Source: Heligmosomoides polygyrus polygyrus
Taxonomy: Eukaryota > Nematoda > Chromadorea > Rhabditida > Heligmosomidae
Assembly: GCA_947396885.1 (NCBI GenBank)
Contig: OX377202.1
Span: 83,370,408 to 83,434,407 of the forward strand
Direction of reading: 5' to 3'
DNA length: 64,000 nucleotides
In this document: piece after piece, positions 58,490-64,000 of the stretch
How the letters are laid out: the number at the start of each line of letters is the position of its first letter
Numbering within the stretch: the first letter of the stretch is position 1
Made by a program: the position numbers and the translations under genes
Notes under the pieces: generated by a model
What the model saw: only the letters and a program-made list of their open reading frames with translations
What the model was told of the DNA's origin: nothing
The model's database searches: none

Positions 58490-58860
58490 GGTTTTGGCGC
58501 AGATAGGGTTAGGGGGAGTCACCGTGCCGCTTTGTGCATACAATGAATGTTAATAGACTGTTAACTCCTCGTTTCGATTACAGATCCGTGTTTGGTCTAC
58601 TTCCGAACCGGGCAAGGAAGGAAACTCTAGGATGTAGGCAATTTTAACACGGGCGCGTCACACGAGCCACACCCTGGAGTCCCTTCCCCTGCCCGAATCT
58701 GCTGTCCTCCACGTCAGCGGACAGAATAGAACTATAGTATTGTTTGTTAATTTTCTTTACTAACAGTGTGTATTGTTTTTTTTTGTTGTTGCTGTGTTAA
58801 TGACATTTTATGAGGTGACCCCTCCCCGACACTATTTGCGCCCGGGTTTTGATATTTTTA
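58490..58860 (+). repeat. Older dispersed repeat, uninterrupted copy
   Basis: This matches both halves of the repeat split by the LTR element (42170-42385 and 44285-44460). The junction reads GCCACACCCTGGAGTCCC here, the empty-site counterpart of the ACAT target. Confidence 0.8.
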
Positions 58861-58966
58861 GTATCATAGGAGGGAAAGGAATAATGAGGTAAGTTAGACT
58901 AATATAATGACCAATTATTCCCCGTCCACAAACATCCTTACCTTAGTTACTGATTACTTTGACACA

Positions 58967-59780
58967 TGACTCACGAATTTCATTACATTGCACCAATGCA
59001 ATTACACGGACTGTCGTGAATTTGGGTGTGTGGTGCAGTGCAATTGTACCACACACCGTCGCCTCTTTTCCATCACGCCTCATCACTCACTTGTCCAGTT
59101 GGTTTCGAACTGAACCTACATGCATGGAAACAAGCTATATACATCACTTGTGTCCGGATTTTGACTTCCTTAAGTAGTTTTCAGTCTGGAAGTGAGTCTA
59201 GAGAGGTGAAAACGAAGCATCACACATTACTTGCGTCCAGAATTCGACTTCCTAATTGTGTTTGAGTTTCGAACCGAACCTAGATGAATGGAAACGGAGC
59301 ATCATACATCACTTGTGCCCAGAATTCGGCTAGGGAAGGGGCTCCAGGGTGTGTGCCAGCTGCTCGTGTGGAAACTGCTTTCGTCGCTCAAGGGGAGTCC
59401 GCGGCTGAGTTCTGCGCTCTTCGAGCGGCGAAGCGCTTACGGCTGGAAAAAAAATGCGCAAAAAAAAAACGCCTCAAATTTGCTCACGCGCCAAAGCTCC
59501 TCAAATCTCAAGTATCCAGTTGAAAGGCAAGTGAACAACCACACACGAGAACCGAACCCCTGACCTCCATCGTAGAAGCGACGCCACCTCCACGGCACCA
59601 CGACACGCTTGCGGCGACGCAATCGCGGGCGCACATGACATCGATCGAACGTGGCAACGTGGATGTCGACGCGCGATCTGTAAGCTAGGAGGGCGCAGAC
59701 AGCAAACTGCACCGGCCACGTGCAAATTTACGACAGGCCGTGTAATTGCATTGGTGCAATGTAATGGAATTCATGACTCA
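58967..59780. mobile_element. TIR element of about 0.8 kb
   Basis: TGACTCACGAATTTCATTAC at the left and the inverse GTAATGGAATTCATGACTCA at the right. The inverted repeat extends to about 55 bases (through ATTGCACCAATGCAATTACA). Inside are three diverged tandem units of about 90 bp (59100-59335: GAACYGAACCTA, GGAAAC, CATCACTTGTG) and the segment also seen at 70-420. No transposase. Confidence 0.8.
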
Positions 59781-60160
59781 CTCAGTTTGGCTCGACGTCA
59801 TATAGCTTATTGGTATTCAGTACTATAACATGTTGTTATACAATAACATTAGCTGTAGAACGGCGCTGTTAAAAAACGGTCAGTATTTTGTAGGGTTAGA
59901 ACGTCAGAACACGTCAGAGTTCTGACATATATACATCTTTATGGGCTAGTCTTGCAATTACAAAGTCTTACTCATTGGATGTGCTTTAAAGCCAGGAAGG
60001 ATTGTTAGCTTTTGAGAAATACTGGCCTAGTTTAACGCGCGAATCAGTTACTTGTCCGCTAAGAACGTTTTTGAAATCGTATTAAGTGGTTGTTGTGAAT
60101 GTGTTTTGTCTGCGATTTATCCGTTTCTATCCATCACTTTCCACCTAGCCCACGACTTTT

Positions 60161-60168
60161 CAGGCAAA
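60161..60168 (+). other. Probable spliced-leader acceptor of RPB4
   Basis: ACTTTTCAG ends at 60163 and the ATG follows five bases later (60169). With no coding exon upstream, this is the usual picture of a trans-spliced nematode 5' end. Confidence 0.7.
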
Positions 60169-61610
60169 ATGACTTCAGCAATGAAAGGTGGGGAAGACAC
60201 TGTTGACGAAGATGCTACAGAGATGCGCTTCCCTAAAGGTAGGTATAGTGAAACTGCCATATATTAGCAATAATCGCACCGAAGGGGCGATAATTCAAAT
60301 TGAGCAGCGCCTTAGGCCTATGTTATACTTCGGCGACGCTGTTGTCGGCAACGTCGGCGCAGTGTTGGGCGGGTACTACGCAGTGCATAGCAGCCCGCGC
60401 AACACTGTCGCCAACACTGAAATCGCTGAAGTATAACATAGGCCTTACACGACATCAAGTTATGACATTTTGAACAGTAGAATATTTTTGGGCGTCCTTT
60501 CCAATAGTTTTTGTGTGATAGCATCTCCGACTAGAATATATGACGAAAGGGTAGCAGCCGCGGGGAAGGACCACCATGTATGTGGCTGTTTTGCTTTTCG
60601 TACAGCAGCGCTTTCGCGCTCGAGATCACTGCATTGTGGTTTATTGAAATGTGAACAGCTGTGGGGTCTTATTTTTTAAATAATTTTTCGGAGTGTTTTG
60701 TTTTCAAATAGAGCCCTTTTTTCTTTTTTCAGAGTTTGAATCGCAGAACTGTGACGCGTTACTGACGTCAGAAGTGTTCTTACTTCTAGAGCACAGACGC
60801 CAGCAGAACGAAGCTAAAGACGAGATCGAAGACATGAGCGAGGTCATTTTTCGATTGCACATTAGAGTGGACAGTTGCAAAGAATATTGATAATTGCTGC
60901 GAGGCAAAGCGTCAAAACTACCGAGCTATTGCTCGTTATGCAGCATAATTTATCTTGTGAAAAACTGCGGATTTAGGTGTTCATAAAAACGCTAAACTAC
61001 GCCAGGAGGTTGTCCCGCTTCAAGAACCGTGAAACCATCAAGGCCGTTCGCGCTATATTTTCTCAGAAACCACTTCACAAATTCGAAGTGGCCCAGATAG
61101 TCAACCTTTGTCCGGAGACTGCCGAAGAAGCTAAGGTATGTTTTGAACGATCATATTCGAATTGATGAGACTCGGTGATTGCCGGCAAATGCACTTCGAG
61201 GAAGAGCCTACTCCGGCTCTAGCCGATATCCTTGTTTTGCTGCTGATCCTACAGTTCTAGGACAAACGTCCTTTGGGATTAACTCTCCGCATAAGTTGAG
61301 ATCCAAAGTTACCCACGGTTATCCAAAGTCAAGCTGTGAGTGGGAGAACAGCCTTCATTTCTTAATTTCTTAGGGGATTCGGAGTTACATCAATCAAGTG
61401 CCTAAAAATGGAAGGGGAAAATAGTGGTGGAGGTCTAAAAGGGTGCTTTACGCGAGCGATTCGTGGACACACAGCTCTTTAACTAATTGCCGATAACTAT
61501 AAACAGTCCACTTAATTCAGGCTCTGATCCCTTCCCTCGAAAACAAGCTGGAGGACGACGACCTTGACGAGATATTGCGAGACCTACACAGCAAGAAAAC
61601 GTTCCAGTGA
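60169..61610 (+). CDS. rpb-4: DNA-directed RNA polymerase II subunit RPB4
   Basis: RPB4 pairs with RPB7 to form the stalk of RNA polymerase II, acting in initiation and RNA exit in the nucleus. Exons: 60169-60238, 60733-60842, 60977-61135 and 61521-61610 (TGA), 429 bases or 142 residues, the same length as human POLR2D. Family landmarks in order: [67 protein letters not shown] and [20 protein letters not shown]. Phases agree at all three junctions. Intron 1 (494 bases) carries a 130-bp MITE. The exon 2 donor is weak (GAG|GTCATT) but demanded by homology. Confidence 0.97.
60315..60444. mobile_element. MITE in RPB4 intron 1, TTA target
   Basis: GGCCTATGTTATACTTCGGC at the left and the inverse at the right, TTA on both sides (60312-60314, 60445-60447). 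GC-rich arms (CGACGCTG, CAACACTG). Confidence 0.92.
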
Positions 61611-61799
61611 AGTCGTGGAAATGAAACATGCTCTTGTTTTGCTTTGTTTATTATACCGTTGATTGTCACTTATTCTGTACACATGTCTTGAAGGTGTAAA
61701 TATACCCACATCATGTTGTATTTGAGTTGAAATAGCTTCACATTGCTGTGATTTTCTTGAAAATCTTTATCCCTCTGATGTGGTGTTGCTCCTAAGGTG

Positions 61800-61817
61800 T
61801 TCTTCAGCTCTAATTAA
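61800..61817 (+). other. Probable spliced-leader acceptor of the RNF14-like gene
   Basis: GTTCTTCAG ends at 61807, ten bases before the ATG at 61818 and about 196 bases after the RPB4 stop. The position fits an internal operon trans-splice site. Confidence 0.6.
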
Positions 61818-64000
61818 ATGTCGGCCGATACACGGGAAGAGCAGCAAAATGAGCTGGAGGCCCTCCGCAGCGTGTATGACGACTCCCGTGTTCACGTGGA
61901 CGACGGGGATCTCATCAGTGGCCGCATTTCGATCGAGTTGGAGCCGTTGCCGAGTCCGATCACTGTGTTTGCTGCTTCTGAGAAAGTTGAGTTTTTAGAT
62001 TGACTTCTGTTTTATGTTGGTTGTCGAAGCCTTGCGGTGAGATTGGAGCAGAAGATATCTGGATCGAGTTAGAGACTGCGCCAAAAATCTTAATAAATCT
62101 CGGTGTTTCACGACTTAAGCCAAGGTTATTTTTTAACAGCTTTGTGGCTGGGGTTGTAAGGATTCTGGGACCATTCAGAGGGTGTGTGATCACTTTTTTG
62201 GAAATCCTTTTTAGTGAACATGTATCATTCCTCCTCTTTTAGGTCGATATTCCGCGTCTTTGACTGCTTTGCCGCCAGTCAGGTTGCTATTCCGGCTTCC
62301 GGAGAAATATCCCTCGGTGCAGCCCGAACTGGAGCTAGAATGCGAATGGATGGACGACCGCATGGTTAGTGTGTTGAATATCTCAGTTCAGCTAATCAAA
62401 AGAGCCGCTGAACTATGGTAGAGAATTTTGGGTTGAAAACTAGTATTAAGAGGGAATCAGGAAAAAACAGTCAAGCTTTAAATGTCGAGTTCCAATTCTT
62501 ATACGATTTTGAGTTTAATCTTAGTTTGGGGACTTTATGGTATTCTGTCCCACCACTTGCCTAAATTTGTTCAAATGTCTGGTGGGTGTTTCATTTTGTG
62601 AGGGGGCTCGGACAATTTTGGAAAGGAGGTAGTAGATCATACAAGAAGGAAAGCAGCTGCACCGCAAGCACGGGATCTAGCTGCTGTCGTACTTTACTGA
62701 TGTTAGAGCAGGTTCGGTTAACCGAGCAATAGCGAACGTTAGGTAGCTGCTGGTTAAGCTTCCCAGTAAGTAAACAAAATCGTCCTAATGGTTATAATCT
62801 ATCGAGTATCTTTTGCTTTGCTACAGATGACCTTTTGACATGGGGATGAATATGAGAGCCGTTGCGTGGGATAGGCACTGAATAAAGAATGTCGTTGTCA
62901 GTTGGGCCGTTAAGCCCTTACCAGTGCATGTAATGGCACACCGTCAAGAGAAGGTACCCAGAGGTCGGATTCATCAGCGAATTATATAAATTTAACAGAG
63001 AATTCATAGCGGAAAACCCAGATAACGCAGCTTACCAAGCGATATGGTGAGCGATAAGCCACGTTATCTGAGTTTTCCACTGTGAATTCTCTGTTAAAGT
63101 TATGTAAGTCGGTGATGAATCCGACCCCAGAACGCGCATATTACTAGGTGGGTCTTTGAGTTGATGTAAATTTGCACTACGATTTTGCTTCAAAGTTCAA
63201 TTTTTCAATCTTTGTTTTTCTTCGATACGTTTCTGACGTATTTCCTGCATGGACAAGAACCGTAGCTAGAAATCCAGGGCATGACCTGGCCCGCCACTTA
63301 ATCTGCTCGAAAAGTGCCGTTTTTTATTTGAGTTGTGCTAGAGGCTTAAAGTCTGAAAAAATAACAAGATCCATTGCTCAAGATATTGATATTGATATTA
63401 AGATAGAGTTCCTGAGGGACTCACTACACATAAAACAGAGTTATTGTCTCTGCTCTGTTTCTTAATCATTGCGTTTCAGATTGAAGTCACCCTGTCGAAA
63501 CTGAAGGAATTATGCGACGAAAATCTTGGAATGAGCGTTCTGTTCTTCTGCTGCGAAACCATTGTTGAAGTCGTAAAGAGCGAAATCGCCGCCTTAAATG
63601 AGATTTGCCTCGACAACGTGCCTTATGGAAGGAAAAATGTGAGTTGAAATAGGTTGACATGCTCGGCTGGTGAAACATACTCAGCTTAGCGTGATGTAAG
63701 GTTGCGACGACAGATGAGAACAAATATCAGAGACCAGTTCATCTCTGAACGTTAGAGCACTACATGTTCATAGTTCTGTGCCACTTAACGAGCTTATGCA
63801 GGATCCTCCACCCCTTTAACTGATAGGAAATTTTCTCGCTTGGATGAGGATAGTTGACCCTAGGAGATTGTTACTTGAGTGTTGTTAAAATAGCCAACGA
63901 AACATGAAAGGTCCGCAATGTGATTCATTTCTTAGAACATCAAAGGACATGACCTAGTTCGGCAGGTTGCAGACTCCAGTGTCCAGTCCGACGATCTTAT
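61818..64000 (+). CDS. RNF14-type RWD domain ubiquitin ligase, N-terminal part
   Basis: RNF14 is an RBR E3 ubiquitin ligase with an N-terminal RWD domain; only that part is in the window. Exons: 61818-61985, a middle exon of about 62030-62102 or 62042-62102, 62243-62364, 63480-63638 and 63936 to the edge. It starts MSADTREEQQNELEALRSVY, the RNF14/GCN2 RWD opening. SASLTALPPVRLLFRLPEKY then PSVQPELELECEW carries the YPS..P hallmark of RWD folds, and IEVTLSKLKELCDENLGMSV with LFFCCETIVEVV matches the last helix. Joining exon 1 straight to 62243 breaks the frame; a middle exon reading EDIWIELETAPKILINLG restores it, though its splice sites are weak. Catalytic RING domains must lie beyond 64000. 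Confidence 0.85.
62962..63128. mobile_element. MITE, GGATTCATCA family, in an RNF14-like intron
   Basis: AGGTCGGATTCATCAGCGAA at the left and GTGATGAATCCGACCCC at the right, with long inner arms (AACAGAGAATTCATAG against CTGTGAATTCTCTGTT, and GATAACG words). About 167 bp. Confidence 0.85.

Noticed and set aside
62000..62242. 80-codon frame as a separate gene
   Set aside because: Only its first part makes sense, as a middle exon of the RNF14-like gene; the rest is intron.

Overview
The window is nuclear DNA of a nematode, most likely a strongylid of the hookworm type. The grounds are short introns with near-invariant TTTCAG acceptors, start codons a few bases behind an unpaired acceptor (a spliced-leader trans-splice signature), nematode-style split house-keeping genes, and a heavy load of RTE/CR1 LINEs, Tc1/mariner fragments and GC-rich MITEs. 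The organism call is inference, as no marker gene is present. A 200-base N gap lies at 34974-35173.

Layout. 1.3-33.6 kb (+): one very long gene can be threaded through 14 exons whose phases all agree. It would encode a single-pass membrane protein with a proline-rich repeat ectodomain and a basic, low-complexity tail; its introns are packed with transposons. 35.8-40.5 kb (-): a complete five-exon oligoribonuclease (REXO2 family). 40.8-46 kb: a repeat field with nested MITEs and a non-autonomous LTR element. 46.2-48.8 kb (+): a six-exon DTWD1-type tRNA aminocarboxypropyltransferase. 49.9-52.4 kb (-): a MADF-domain gene. 56.6-57.2 kb (-): a second, tiny MADF gene. 60.2-61.6 kb (+): a complete RNA polymerase II subunit RPB4 gene. 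61.8 kb to the window end (+): the 5' part of an RNF14-type RWD/RBR ubiquitin ligase, 207 bases after RPB4 in the same orientation.

The identifiable genes are house-keeping or regulatory: transcription (RPB4, MADF factors), RNA turnover (oligoribonuclease), tRNA modification (DTWD1) and protein turnover (RNF14). No functional pathway joins them except a possible RPB4-RNF14 operon. The repeats are the most distinctive content. They include a TTA/TAA-target MITE group with at least eight copies, one of which sits inside a LINE with an exact target duplication. There are also two hAT-like elements with 8-bp target duplications, a young LTR element whose empty site is preserved in a second repeat copy, tRNA-derived SINEs, and several long fold-back palindromes. 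All gene models were read by eye from splice signals, phase and remembered family features; none has transcript support.
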